From: Oscillatoria sp. FACHB-1407
GTDB taxonomy: Bacteria; Cyanobacteriota; Cyanobacteriia; Elainellales; Elainellaceae
Length of the DNA: 64,000 bases
NCBI RefSeq assembly: GCF_014697545.1
Contig: NZ_JACJSA010000001.1
Span: forward strand, 733,778 to 797,777
Reading direction: 5' to 3'
Shown: one piece after another, positions 43,701 through 52,352 of the stretch
Layout: each line of letters starts with the position of its first letter
Position numbering within the stretch: the first letter of the stretch is position 1
Translations under genes and position numbers: made by a program
The notes under the pieces: generated by a model
Told to the model about the DNA's origin: nothing
What the model saw: the letters and a program-made list of their open reading frames with translations, nothing else
Databases searched by the model: none

Positions 43701-43868
43701 CGCCTGCAACAAGAGACACAGCGTTACATGGAGGAAGTCAAGCGGCAAGCCCAGAAGCAAGCTGAGGAAACCCGCAAAGCGGCTGCCTCTGCTGCCTGGT
43801 GGTTGTTTGCAACGGCGTTTGTGTCGGCAACCACCTCTGCCATCGCTGGGGCGATCGCTGTTCGATAA
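40743..43868 (+). CDS. Large membrane protein with seven ~80-residue repeats
   Basis: 1041 residues; AGAGGG precedes the ATG. N-terminal membrane helices lie at about 41-65, 100-125 and 132-158, with a Gly/Ala-rich segment to about 200. Seven related units follow (about 215-980). The last four share the scheme YLRNTGxEELxPEGIKxDLQ, LFxDP, RLSRFDRxTLVxLLSQRxD and a final helix ExAxxIxDQVE; the first three are diverged. A coiled region and a C-terminal membrane helix (about 1018-1037, WWLFATAFVSATTSAIAGAI) end the protein. The helical units probably form a repetitive rod or solenoid held between membrane anchors. The family name is not known to me. Confidence 0.85.
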   Translation: MLHWSAGVTLKTWHLWIAQVPVDPAITTPEEASLVFSGPQFFITLVSGLLLAFAIQLLLTNLSVAAGISYLGRSSDDDDRDHSKSDSSGGVGSTIRKIGFGVGLWTLITVSIALFVACYLAVQLSLLESAGLGAIVGLVIWAAYFSLLVWVSSTTVGSLIGSIVNSATSGFQAIVGTAAAALGAKTVNQQVVATAEAAAAAVRRELGTGIDPVSIRENIEDYIDRLRPAEFDYSSVRNEFERLLNTPEAKALAGSDRARDVNRQTFIDLISSRSDLSKREVNRLADELESVWRRSVNDQQPDRMTELLDQLRSAQPGQLRTDEIVAKLDELIEETRRSHQTTQDTAKKAPTGLQQMMPTSLAPLVGMVMGRTDLSDLSVEKILGQLKSAQSRVGEVTNQIRANTSNEPFNTVKADVENYLMHVYVWQMSPETVEMEFRNILYDPAADPGIVRHQIEQIRHSDFVNILNSRGLLTQNQIQEKADQLERIRLDVLTTVRAAEEREIAADLHQRIETYLTFTPREQLLTTQENERAFRAILETAEADYDIINTRLLPYDRSRFAQVLFQRQDLSPAEAEALAQQFQDIRDRVVADSRTRTEQAQQQVQAAQQRVENYLRNTGRDELNPEGIKRELQILFNDPQLGLSLLQNRASRFDRDTLVQLLSQRQDVTPEDANHILDQVESNWYNLTHAPQLLSGKAKEQYDQTTQTLAQYLRNTNREELDPEGIQQDIKRLFENPKEGALALRDRLSRVDRETLVQLLSQRQDLSEDQVNQTIDQVQEAIRSITRAPKRLALRTQQRALNFESSIEEYLRNTGKEELSPEGIKRDLQLLLQDPRLGASSLGDRLSRFDRNTVIALLSQRKDMTPEEAERIVSNIESVRNQMLDQIRSIQYRIQSVIDSIFARIRSYLNSLNRPELNYDDIKRDVRTLFNDPQAGFDALRDRLSHFDRGTLVALMSSREDISEADANRIIDQVESARNSVLRRAERLQQETQRYMEEVKRQAQKQAEETRKAAASAAWWLFATAFVSATTSAIAGAIAVR

Positions 43869-43902
43869 CCCCTGATTTCCCCATTAAAATCCTCTCCAGG
43901 TC

Positions 43903-43928
43903 AACCTCCCACATTGGGAGGTTTTTTT
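43903..43928 (+). terminator. Rho-independent terminator of the 1041-residue gene
   Basis: Stem AACCTCCC / GGGAGGTT with loop ACATT, followed directly by seven T. It lies 35 bases past the stop codon. Confidence 0.92.
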
Positions 43929-44123
43929 ATGAACTGCGTCTCCCACCCTTCTCCCCATTTACCCTCGCCATACTCCAACTGGACAAATCTGATTCATTCC
44001 ATCGGACAGGACAACCGCAGGAGGTGACACACCCTTTTGCCAGCCTACCTTAGAGAAGCTCAAGCAAATCGCTTGATGCGCGATTAACTCAACATCAGCG
44101 CAGCACACGAAGGTAATTCTGGT

Positions 44124-44807
44124 ATGGCAAACTTAACGGATCTCTCTATTGTTAACGCTAATAACTTTTTAGGAATTGGGGATTTATTTGGCGGTCTGAG
44201 AGGCGACCTCAAGGACGTTTTTGACGATGACGTTGATGACACAATCGACGAAATTTACGATGACATCGACAACACCCGCAATGGCACTCGCCGAGATGAT
44301 GACCTGACTGGCGATAGCCGCAACAACCGCTTCAATGGCAGACGGGGCGATGATCGCATCGATGGCTTGGGTGGCAACGATATTCTGGCGGGCGATCGCG
44401 GCAATGACACCCTGACCGGGGGCGATGGTAACGACATCATCGCAGGCGAACGGGGTAACGATCGCCTCTTTGGTGACAAGGGCAACGACATCCTCTATGG
44501 CGGCAGTGGTGACGACACCATCTATGGCGGCAAAGGGGCTGACTCCATTGCCGGTGGCAGTGGTGAAAACGTGCTTTATGGGGGCAAAGGTCGCGACATT
44601 TTCTTCTTGAGTGATGGCGATGGCGAAGACACCATTCAGGACTTCAACAATCTGCAAGACAAGTTCGCATTGCGCGGCAGCTTAGACTTTAGCGATCTCA
44701 CCATCAAGCAAGATGGAGACGACGTGTTAATTCAAGATGGTAACGATGTGTTGGCAACTGTACTCAATACTCGTACCTCTCAAATCACCTCATCCACATT
44801 CGTTTGA
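44124..44807 (+). CDS. RTX calcium-binding repeat protein
   Basis: 227 residues. The N-terminal 40 residues are mildly hydrophobic, then an Asp-rich run (FDDDVDDTIDEIYDDIDN). Nonapeptide GGxGxDxxx repeats cover about 60-155 (GLGGNDILAGDRGNDTLTGGDGNDII, LYGGSGDDTIYGGKGAD), forming a calcium-dependent parallel beta-roll. The C-terminal part, FFLSDGDGEDTIQDFNNLQDKFALRG, is the usual post-repeat module. Such proteins leave by type I secretion. No HlyB/HlyD genes are nearby. No enzymatic domain is present, so a surface or matrix role is plausible. Confidence 0.9.
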   Translation: MANLTDLSIVNANNFLGIGDLFGGLRGDLKDVFDDDVDDTIDEIYDDIDNTRNGTRRDDDLTGDSRNNRFNGRRGDDRIDGLGGNDILAGDRGNDTLTGGDGNDIIAGERGNDRLFGDKGNDILYGGSGDDTIYGGKGADSIAGGSGENVLYGGKGRDIFFLSDGDGEDTIQDFNNLQDKFALRGSLDFSDLTIKQDGDDVLIQDGNDVLATVLNTRTSQITSSTFV

Positions 44808-44812
44808 GCGGG

Positions 44813-44917
44813 TATAGCCGTAGCCACATTTGATGGGGCGGAGGCGAGTCAGAAAGCCTCCCCAGCATCAGGGTTTGAGCCATTGCCGTTGCCTTAAGCT
44901 TTCTGACCAAAGCTATA
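44813..44917 (+). repeat. Dispersed repeat F1, copy 2 (105 bp)
   Basis: Same length, ends and internal inverted pairs as 1605-1709, with only a few substitutions. It starts five bases after the RTX stop codon. The remainder of the 488-base spacer up to glnB is free of supported genes; the NtcA-type box is described separately. Confidence 0.88.
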
Positions 44918-45202
44918 TTCAAAATAGCGAAGTCCTCGCCTCTGTGCGTGTTGGCTGATACCAACTTGAATTGAAACCGCGACATCCTGTATGGGGTTTG
45001 GCAATGCCAAGCCCCTTCGAGGTTTGACGAACTTAAGGGTTATCGGGGACTCAATATTCGATGATTTAGTCCGCAATCCCTAATTCCCTACATCCCACAC
45101 CCTATTGCCTCAGTCCCTCTTATTTCTGCAATTCCTATCCCGCGATCCCTCAAGCGGTTCACTCTAATGGCAGAATATGTGGAATAGTTTCTCTATGAAA
45201 AT

Positions 45203-45216
45203 GTATTTCTTGCTAC
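45203..45216 (+). promoter_or_regulatory. NtcA-type box upstream of glnB
   Basis: GTATTTCTTGCTAC is an exact GTA-N8-TAC site, the binding motif of the nitrogen regulator NtcA. A TAGAAC hexamer begins 24 bases past the box, near the spacing of a class II NtcA promoter (about 22 bases to -10), though it is a poor TAN3T. The start codon is 80 bases downstream. Activation of glnB under nitrogen limitation is expected from known cyanobacterial cases. Confidence 0.65.
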
Positions 45217-45295
45217 AAAACCTCTCTTCTTGACGGTGATAGAACGGGTCATGCTGGTGTGAGGAATTAACCATACGTAAGGAGTGCTGAAATAA

Positions 45296-45634
<339 letters not shown>

Positions 45635-45658
45635 CCCACCAGATCCCCGAATTCTTAA

Positions 45659-45691
45659 AGATCCCCAAATTCTTTAGGAATGCGGGGATCT
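45659..45691. terminator. Possible bidirectional stop between glnB and rdgB
   Basis: AGATCCCC (45659-45666) pairs with GGGGATCT (45684-45691); a second AGATCCCC at 45641 could compete. There is no T-run. It lies between convergent genes. Confidence 0.45.
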
Positions 45692-45699
45692 CGCTAACT

Positions 45700-46278
45700 T
45701 TAAGCCGATAAGAGAGCTTTGAGTTGAGGCATCAGGCTAATAAACGCTCGTCCCCGGTGGCTGATCTCATGTTTCATCTCAGGGGGCATCTCAGCAAACG
45801 TCATTCGCTGCTCAGGAACGTAAAAAACGGGATCGTATCCAAACCCACCTGTCCCGCGAGGGGCATGTAGAATCTCTCCCGGACACACTCCCTCGGATTG
45901 CAGCGCGATCGCCCCATCTGGACGAGCGATCGCCACGACACAAACAAACTGGGCTTGTCGGTCGAGTTCATTGCCGAGTTCTGACAGCAACCGCTCGATC
46001 CGTTCCGTATCAGTACGCCCATAACGGGATGAAAAGATCCCTGGTGCACCGTCTAACGCATCTACCATCAACCCCGAATCGTCTGCGATCGCCCATTCTC
46101 CGGTGGCGCGTGCCACTTCAGACGCTTTCAAAGCAGCATTCTCAGCAAACGTATCTCCTGTTTCGTCGATCTCCAAATCCTTGGGTTTAAGCACCAACTC
46201 CACATCGAGATCGGTCAGGTAAGCCTGCATCTCTTGCAATTTACCGGGATTTCCAGTGGCAACGATCAGACGAGACAT
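45700..46278 (-). CDS. rdgB: RdgB/HAM1 non-canonical purine NTP pyrophosphatase
   Basis: 192 residues. Hydrolyses dITP and XTP to monophosphates, keeping deaminated purines out of nucleic acids. The signature lies at the start, IVATGNPGKLQEMQAYL; other conserved blocks are ETGDTFAENAALKA, AIADDSGLMVDALDGAPGIFSSRYG and GTGGFGYDPVFYVPE followed by FAEMPPEMKHEISHRGRA. All are intact. It lies downstream of the phosphohexomutase gene on the same strand, separated by tandem repeats. Confidence 0.96.
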   Translation of the reverse strand: MSRLIVATGNPGKLQEMQAYLTDLDVELVLKPKDLEIDETGDTFAENAALKASEVARATGEWAIADDSGLMVDALDGAPGIFSSRYGRTDTERIERLLSELGNELDRQAQFVCVVAIARPDGAIALQSEGVCPGEILHAPRGTGGFGYDPVFYVPEQRMTFAEMPPEMKHEISHRGRAFISLMPQLKALLSA

Positions 46279-46280
46279 AA

Positions 46281-46425
46281 GGAGGAAAGGATAAAGGATG
46301 AAAATGAAAGGATAAAAAAAGAAGACGAAGGCTAGAGGATCAGAGAAAACAAGCCATTTACTATCTTAAAAAGATACTTTATCCTTTACCTTTTATCCTT
46401 CGTCCTTTACCTTTTATCCTTCCTG
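46281..46425. repeat. Degenerate tandem repeats in inverted arrangement
   Basis: The left part repeats GGATAAAGGATGAAAATG/AAAGGATAAAA and the right part repeats TATCCTTTACCTTTTATCC. The two halves are complementary in composition and could fold into a long imperfect stem between rdgB and the hexomutase gene. Confidence 0.6.
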
Positions 46426-46429
46426 ATTC

Positions 46430-47896
46430 CTACTTCTCCGCCCAATCTTTTGCCCACGCGAGAATCTCGTGAACGCGATCGAGGGTTGCTGCTTCAGAGT
46501 ACAACCGCAACACAGGCTCGGTACCGCTGAAGCGAATCAGGAGCCAGCTTTGATCCGCCAACTGAAACTTATATCCGTCGATCGCCAGACAGTCAGTCAC
46601 GGCAACTCCAGCAATCTCCTTCAGGGGTTGAGTTTGCAGTTGTTCTAGCAGGCGCGATCGCACATCCATACTGGCGAGGGGCAGGTCAATGCGATCGTAG
46701 GCAGCAGTGAAACCCGTTTGCGTTTGCAGTTGGCGATATTGGTCGCTCAGGTCAAGCCCCGACTGAACGACAGCCTCCAACACATAAAGGGCTGACAACA
46801 ACGCATCCCGCTCTGGAATGTGGGTGCCATAGCCAATCCCCCCCGACTCTTCACCGCCCAAAAATACCTGTGCCTCTAACATGCGATCGGCGATGTATTT
46901 GTAACCGATTGGAGTCTCGTGAACAGGTAAGTTGTGGAGTTTTGCCACCAGGGGAATCAGGTTAGAACCGCTAATCGTTTTGACGATTTCTCCGGTAAAG
47001 CCTCGCTGTGTTGCCAGGTGATGAATCAAGATGGGAATCAGGATTTGGGAACTGAGGAAGTTGCCCTGCCCATCCACAGCAGCAATGCGATCGCTATCTC
47101 CATCAAATACCAACCCAACGGACAAACCCTCTGGTGACTGTTGGCGGTAGGTCTTGATCTGGTCAAACATCTTAGACAGGTAACGCGGCAGGGGTTCCGG
47201 TGCGCCACCCTCAAACAGCGGATCAGCCTCACTGTTGATCTCTCGAATCGGCAAACCCAGGATTTGCTCTAGCCCACTCGCTGCTGCGCCATGCATCACA
47301 TCAGCAAACACGGTTAACCGACCCGTGGCGATCGCCTCCTTAATCGCGGCTAAATCAACCTTTGCCTTGAGTGCATCGCAGTAACTCGTCCAGGGGTTAA
47401 AGGTGGTGATCGACGCTGTCGTGGAACCATTGGTGCTCTGAGGCGGCTCTTGCAACATCACTTCAATCTTTTTCGTCACCTCTGGCGGAACCGAACCCCC
47501 AAACCCCCCTTTCACCTTTAAGCCCGAATACGCCGCTGGATTGTGGCTTGCGGTGATGACCAGCGCACCGAGGGCATTGTGTTGTTTGGCGGCCCAACTA
47601 AACGCCGGAGTTGGCGCATAACACTCTGACAGCATCACATCATACCCAGCCGCTTTGACCGACTCCGCGGTTGCCTGCGCAAACTCAGCCGAAAGAAAAC
47701 GGCGATCGTATCCAACAATGATGGTGCGAGTCGGGGTTTTGTCTCCATAAATCTGCTCCAAGGCTTTTGCTGCCAGTGGGGCAACCAACATCACTCGCTC
47801 AAAGGTGAAATCAGCTGCAATCACACCTCGCCAACCATCGGTGCCAAAAGTAATGGGCTTATTGGCGAAGGACGCTGGAGAAAGAGAACCTGCCAT
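46430..47896 (-). CDS. Phosphoglucomutase/phosphomannomutase family enzyme
   Basis: 488 residues, alpha-D-phosphohexomutase superfamily, cytoplasmic. The N-terminal signature is ITFGTDGWRGVIAADFT. The phosphoserine loop is VITASHNPAAYSGLKVKGG (S117), the metal loop FDGDSDRIAAVD, the sugar-specificity loop FLGGEESGGIGYGTHIPERD (GEESGG), and the phosphate loop RFSGTEPVLRLYSEA. GEESGG suggests glucose-type substrates, but glucose versus mannose versus glucosamine cannot be fixed from motifs. Length fits cyanobacterial homologues. It probably supplies sugar phosphates for glycogen or surface polysaccharide. Confidence 0.92.
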   Translation of the reverse strand: MAGSLSPASFANKPITFGTDGWRGVIAADFTFERVMLVAPLAAKALEQIYGDKTPTRTIIVGYDRRFLSAEFAQATAESVKAAGYDVMLSECYAPTPAFSWAAKQHNALGALVITASHNPAAYSGLKVKGGFGGSVPPEVTKKIEVMLQEPPQSTNGSTTASITTFNPWTSYCDALKAKVDLAAIKEAIATGRLTVFADVMHGAAASGLEQILGLPIREINSEADPLFEGGAPEPLPRYLSKMFDQIKTYRQQSPEGLSVGLVFDGDSDRIAAVDGQGNFLSSQILIPILIHHLATQRGFTGEIVKTISGSNLIPLVAKLHNLPVHETPIGYKYIADRMLEAQVFLGGEESGGIGYGTHIPERDALLSALYVLEAVVQSGLDLSDQYRQLQTQTGFTAAYDRIDLPLASMDVRSRLLEQLQTQPLKEIAGVAVTDCLAIDGYKFQLADQSWLLIRFSGTEPVLRLYSEAATLDRVHEILAWAKDWAEK

Positions 47897-48650
47897 ACGA
47901 CTCTATTACCTCAATTGATACGAATATACAGATATACAGTGGCGGTAGACGGAGACCAAAATTGTCAAAAGAACTGCTCAATTTTAAGCCGTTCTTTATT
48001 TAATTAATGTATTTCTTTAATGAAGAAGTAGTTTATTTTCTCCAAACTACTTCTCTTGAGAAGACTGTCATACAACGCTTACACAGGATAGGAATCACAC
48101 CGTTGCGAATTTGTTGAGAGCTTAATCAATTCAATTTAAGTCGCACCTATCTCAAGATAGGTTTTAGAAATTTGAATCATAAAAATTACGATTAACCATA
48201 GCTCCATATCGCCCTAAAACCTAACTTAGTGACACAACCATTTCAAACTAATCAATCTTTTCTTCATCCTAAGGATCGTGGATTTAATAAATTCAAAAAC
48301 TGTACGGACGGGTTTAGCAAAGCAATCTACACACTGCCATGAATTTGACGGGAAAACCCGCTCCCATTAAATGTCGATGGATTAATCACGGTCTTACATC
48401 GTGAATTCCCGCGCTCACTTTCTTCCCCCAAACTGATGCTAGTACAGCAAAAAATAAGTTTTGAAAGGGGTGAAGGGGTTCCACCTCTTCTTGGGGGCGA
48501 AGCCCCAAACCCCCTACATTGCAGAACTTTGTGTTCGCAACACTAGGTATTTCGGGTTAAACATCTCAAGAATTAGCATTTTTCTAATAAAAAAGCCTCA
48601 AAAATTATTGCTGCAAGCTTTAAACTGTCTTGAGATTAAACCAACAGTGT
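47897..48650. other. 754-base spacer with two clean hairpins
   Basis: AGAAGTAGTTT (48024-48034) and AAACTACTTCT (48044-48054) form a perfect 11-bp stem. ACCTATCT-CA-AGATAGGT (48145-48162) is followed by TTTT and could stop plus-strand transcription. A degenerate F3-like block (AGGGGTGAAGGGGTTCC, GGGGGCGAAGCCCC) lies at about 48464-48512, and an 83-codon frame over it is repeat-derived. No gene is supported here. Confidence 0.55.
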
Positions 48651-49226
48651 ATGACTTACTCCCCATCCACTCAGGATTATCACGTTACCGCTGTTATCAA
48701 TCACCTGATTAAACCCGGTCGAGAAGAGGGTTATGAAGAATGGCTACATGGCATCGTGCCCGTTGCTAAAACCTTTGAGGGTCATTTGGGAGTTCAGATT
48801 TTACGTCCCAGATCCGGAGAACCCCCGGAATACACAATCGTTCTACATTTTGATCAGCACGCTCATTTGCAGGCATGGCTGGAGTCAAAGGAGCGGCATG
48901 ACTGGATTGAGCGCGTTCAGCCATTAATCCAACAATCGGAAAGTATTCAGGTGTTGACCGGGTTAGAAACCTGGTTTCAACTGCCAGGACGCCCCCAAAA
49001 AACTCCACCTAAGCGATACAAAGTGGCGACCGTCACCTGGTTAGGCGTGTTGCTGTTATCGTTGCTAATTGGACGATTTCTTGCTCCATATCTGGCATGG
49101 ATGCCATGGCTCGTCAGGCAAATGGTGACATCGGCGTTAGTGGTCTGGTTGCTGGCTTATGTCGTTATGCCGCAATTGACCCGCCTGTTCTATGGGTGGC
49201 TTTATCCCCAATCCAGGCAGAAATGA
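48651..49226 (+). CDS. ABM-domain protein with two C-terminal membrane helices
   Basis: 191 residues from ATG 48651 (a non-ATG extension of 7 codons is possible). The N-terminal 100 residues are an antibiotic-biosynthesis-monooxygenase-like (dimeric alpha/beta barrel) domain: VTAVINHLIKPGREEGYEEWL, FEGHLGVQILRP and YTIVLHFDQHAHLQAWLES. Two membrane helices follow (about 128-150 and 158-182). The barrel domain binds small molecules or heme in relatives. Its fusion to a membrane anchor is common in cyanobacteria, but the substrate is unknown. Isolated gene. Confidence 0.82.
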   Translation: MTYSPSTQDYHVTAVINHLIKPGREEGYEEWLHGIVPVAKTFEGHLGVQILRPRSGEPPEYTIVLHFDQHAHLQAWLESKERHDWIERVQPLIQQSESIQVLTGLETWFQLPGRPQKTPPKRYKVATVTWLGVLLLSLLIGRFLAPYLAWMPWLVRQMVTSALVVWLLAYVVMPQLTRLFYGWLYPQSRQK

Positions 49227-49260
49227 CCTGCTTTTAATAACCTCTGTTGTGGTTAGAAGG

Positions 49261-50997
49261 TTAGATGGCTTTGACGCGATCGCGCCCCTGCCGCTTTGCC
49301 TCATACAACGCCTGATCCGCCCGGTGTAGCACATCCCATGCCTGATGATCTTGCAGCGAGTTTTGCTGTGCCACCCCAAAACTGGCGGTGATATCTAGCT
49401 TTCCAGCCGATGTCTGAATCGGGTTTGCCCGGATGGCTTGCCGTAGCCGCTCAGCCACATCGACAGCTTTAGTGAGTTCCGTCTCCATCAAAATCACGAC
49501 AAACTCTTCACCACCATAGCGATACACGGGGGTTTCTCGGCGCAGTTGACGTTGCAGGCGTTGTGCCAGCACTTGTAAAACTTCGTCGCCGACCAGGTGC
49601 CCGTGGGTGTCATTCACCAGTTTGAAATAATCGATATCGCACACAATGACGCTAAAGACCGATTGTGTTGCCCATGCCGATCGCGTGCTCAACTGTTCCA
49701 GTTCACGCTCCAGCGAACGACGATTCATTAAATGAGTCAACTCATCCTGCACAATTTCTCGTTGCAGGGATTTGTTTTGTAGCCTCAACGCTTCTTGTTT
49801 ATGCCAGAGGCTCTGATAATGTTGGGCATTGGTAAGAGCGATCGCGGCCTGATCTGCCACTTGCCGCAAGGTTTGCAATTCATCGAGTTGATAGACTCGC
49901 GCCTGCCCATAGGACAACAACGCCACCGCTCCAAAAAATTCTTCTTGAATAAACAGCGGCACCATTAAAACCGACAATGCCCCAATGTCATGTAACCAAT
50001 CAAACAGCGGATCAACTTCATCATCTGCTGTCCTCAATTCCAGATAGGAGGCACCCCCCTGCAAAAACATATCCACCACATTGCGCCATAGAGCAGGGTC
50101 AATCTGCCGATCTTGCAGGGGGGTCAGATTGCGGTCTGGATGATCCCAAATGGACAAAATGTTAACGGGGGTATAGCGTAAATCAACTAATAAGGAGCGA
50201 TCGCACTGTAGCCCCTGCCCCAACTCAGCGACGATGCGCCCTACAATTTCATCGGGGTTGAGACTGGAGTTGAGTAATCGAGCGATACGCCCCACCAGTG
50301 CTGCCTGAAGTCGAGACTGCTCTAATCGTTGTCGCCAATATAACGCGCTGTAAGCAAACCCCAACTGCCCACATATCACGTCGATCGCGTCTAGATCCTC
50401 ATCGCTCCAACCCACAATCTTAGTCCCATCTTGAGCGCGGGTTGCCTGCGTTGCGACACTTGCTGATAGGGGTTGCAACAGGGGTTGATGTGCATCGATC
50501 GAGGCTTCAAGCAGGGGGGGTTGTCCTTTGGGACGACGTAGTTGCAGCACAAATTGCAGTGGTGTAGGCACGGGTACAATACCCATAAAACTGGCTTGAT
50601 CCAGCTTCCCACGACTGGTAACAGGCACAATCAAATCCCCTGTTTTGAGTTGGGTTAACTGTGGCCCCTGCTGTTGTTCCAGCAACCATGACGGCAATAC
50701 ACGCGGGTAAAACTGCCAGATGCCCTGTTCTGGGCTGGGTGACTCATCCTGGAGGGGTAATGAAATCGAGTCTGGCTCAAAATCGATACTGTCTTCAAAT
50801 GCTTGCAAAGCTCCCGCAGTGGCATAGACCTGCAATGTATCTGACATGCCTGTCGCCAAACCTGCCCACAACAGGACTTCTGCGTGGTATGCAGTAGAAA
50901 TCATCCCGATTACCTGCCGCAGCAGTGAGTCTACTGAATCTAAATTACTCACCGCCGCAGCCATCCAAGGATAAACTTGTTTCCAGGTTGGCTTCAT
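49261..50997 (-). CDS. GAF-GGDEF diguanylate cyclase
   Basis: 578 residues, soluble. A GAF-like N-terminal region (about 15-215) and a second GAF domain (about 235-395; DPDE-like LNPDEIVGRIVAELGQGLQCDRSLLV, VPLFIQEEFFGAVALL) precede a GGDEF domain starting DELTHLMNRRSLEREL. The active-site motif is GGEEF (495-499), with DIDYFKLVNDTHGHLVGDEVL, so cyclase activity is expected. The inhibitory RxxD site is changed to RRET (486-489), so product feedback is probably absent. Neither GAF region shows the CH chromophore motif. It is divergent from the cyanobacteriochrome-like kinase. Confidence 0.92.
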   Translation of the reverse strand: MKPTWKQVYPWMAAAVSNLDSVDSLLRQVIGMISTAYHAEVLLWAGLATGMSDTLQVYATAGALQAFEDSIDFEPDSISLPLQDESPSPEQGIWQFYPRVLPSWLLEQQQGPQLTQLKTGDLIVPVTSRGKLDQASFMGIVPVPTPLQFVLQLRRPKGQPPLLEASIDAHQPLLQPLSASVATQATRAQDGTKIVGWSDEDLDAIDVICGQLGFAYSALYWRQRLEQSRLQAALVGRIARLLNSSLNPDEIVGRIVAELGQGLQCDRSLLVDLRYTPVNILSIWDHPDRNLTPLQDRQIDPALWRNVVDMFLQGGASYLELRTADDEVDPLFDWLHDIGALSVLMVPLFIQEEFFGAVALLSYGQARVYQLDELQTLRQVADQAAIALTNAQHYQSLWHKQEALRLQNKSLQREIVQDELTHLMNRRSLERELEQLSTRSAWATQSVFSVIVCDIDYFKLVNDTHGHLVGDEVLQVLAQRLQRQLRRETPVYRYGGEEFVVILMETELTKAVDVAERLRQAIRANPIQTSAGKLDITASFGVAQQNSLQDHQAWDVLHRADQALYEAKRQGRDRVKAI

Positions 50998-52352
50998 GGA
51001 TTAGGTTGGAGTTCGCTTCCCTTATAACGTTGAATGTTGCCCCAGCACCCCTATGACATCGGTATGAGAAGTCACTTCAAAAATACCCTGAACCAGCGAT
51101 CTTGATATCACGATCGCGCCAGTTTCAGGTAGTTGTAGTAGAGGATCACCAGCGATGAATAGACGAGTTGCGTTTGAGCCTGAAGCCCAATCGACTCGGA
51201 ACTGCCGTTCTGTATGGTATTAACTACCACAATCGGGACGGTGATTCCTCGAAACCACGGTTAGAATAAAATTTCACAAGAAGGCCGTTACATTGCCCTC
51301 ATTCTAGCGATTTGGTTTGGAATACCTCCAACCCCAAAATGGCTACTTTATTGCGATCGCCATTTCAACTAAAACAGAAAAACTGGAAGAGCAGTGCCCC
51401 TCCACCTCCTCGTTTTCATGAATCAAATAGGACTGCTGTAGACCAAAGACAGAATAAGAGAGTTTGAAACTTATCTTATGAACCTATCTTTGTAACACAA
51501 AACAACCGCTTTTAGCCTATCTCAATCCATATTTATACAGTCGCAAGTTAGACAAACCGTATACAATTTGACACGACTCGACACAACAATTGCGACGGCA
51601 ACTGGTGCACATCAGGGGGGCGATCGCGACTAACTGCTTCGTTGTGCCCTCCGTAACATCCCGCCAGCAAGGCGAATTAAGCGACTTACAGAGTACTCAC
51701 CCAAATAATTATCAGGGCTACCAGTGTAGGTATACCTCCCGATAGATTATTAAGATACGTTATGCCGACTACACTGAGCGCAGGCGATTTTTAACTAAAA
51801 TTAACTCAACTTGCATGAGTTGTATGGGTTAGAACTATGCCTTTTTTTGTAGGAGCATAAATTACCAGTTCCAATCAAACCGTGCTGATCAGGGGCTTCT
51901 AATTTGGAATCAAGCCATAGGGCTACGTGAACGGGCACTAATGCTGATTTCCATGCGCCGCGTCTTCGATGCTTTTGACTAAAGCCATGTTTTAACGTAT
52001 CCATCGTCACAATCGCTAACGTTAGAGCGGGATTGAGGGTGCAACTCTAACACCTGCTCTGCCTTAACTGAGATGGTGACGACTATTAAGCAATCGAGAA
52101 GCTCGTTAGAGCAGGGTGCTTACTGAGGCACAACCTCTACATCCCTGACCCAAACCGTTCCCAACGATTGCCACGCAGCAGAGCTAATGACGTAACAGAG
52201 CCACTGTTATTGCAAATTAGATGCTGCATATTACGGCTGTCAACATTTGCGAAGTGGTCTGGATCTCTATCCTCCCTTGATTCATTCCTGATACGCGATC
52301 CCCTATCCCTATCGGCTTACTCCTTCAAGGTAAACGGTCCTCTGTTGACATA
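50998..52352. other. 1.35-kb spacer without recognised gene
   Basis: Lies between the divergent cyclase and photoreceptor-like kinase. The frames here (for example a 69-codon one at 51801-52010) lack ribosome sites, membrane or domain features. Base composition is lower in GC around 51450-51560 and 51770-51870. I found no copies of repeat families F1-F4. It may hold regulatory RNA, long promoters or a decayed gene. Confidence 0.5.

Noticed and set aside
44184..44657. 157-codon minus-strand frame opposite the RTX gene
   Set aside because: Val/Ala/Ile-rich composition comes from antisense reading of GGNGND codons; not a membrane protein gene.
51801..52010. 69-codon minus-strand frame in the large spacer
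   Set aside because: Basic, low-complexity peptide without ribosome site or recognisable fold; kept as unexplained spacer.
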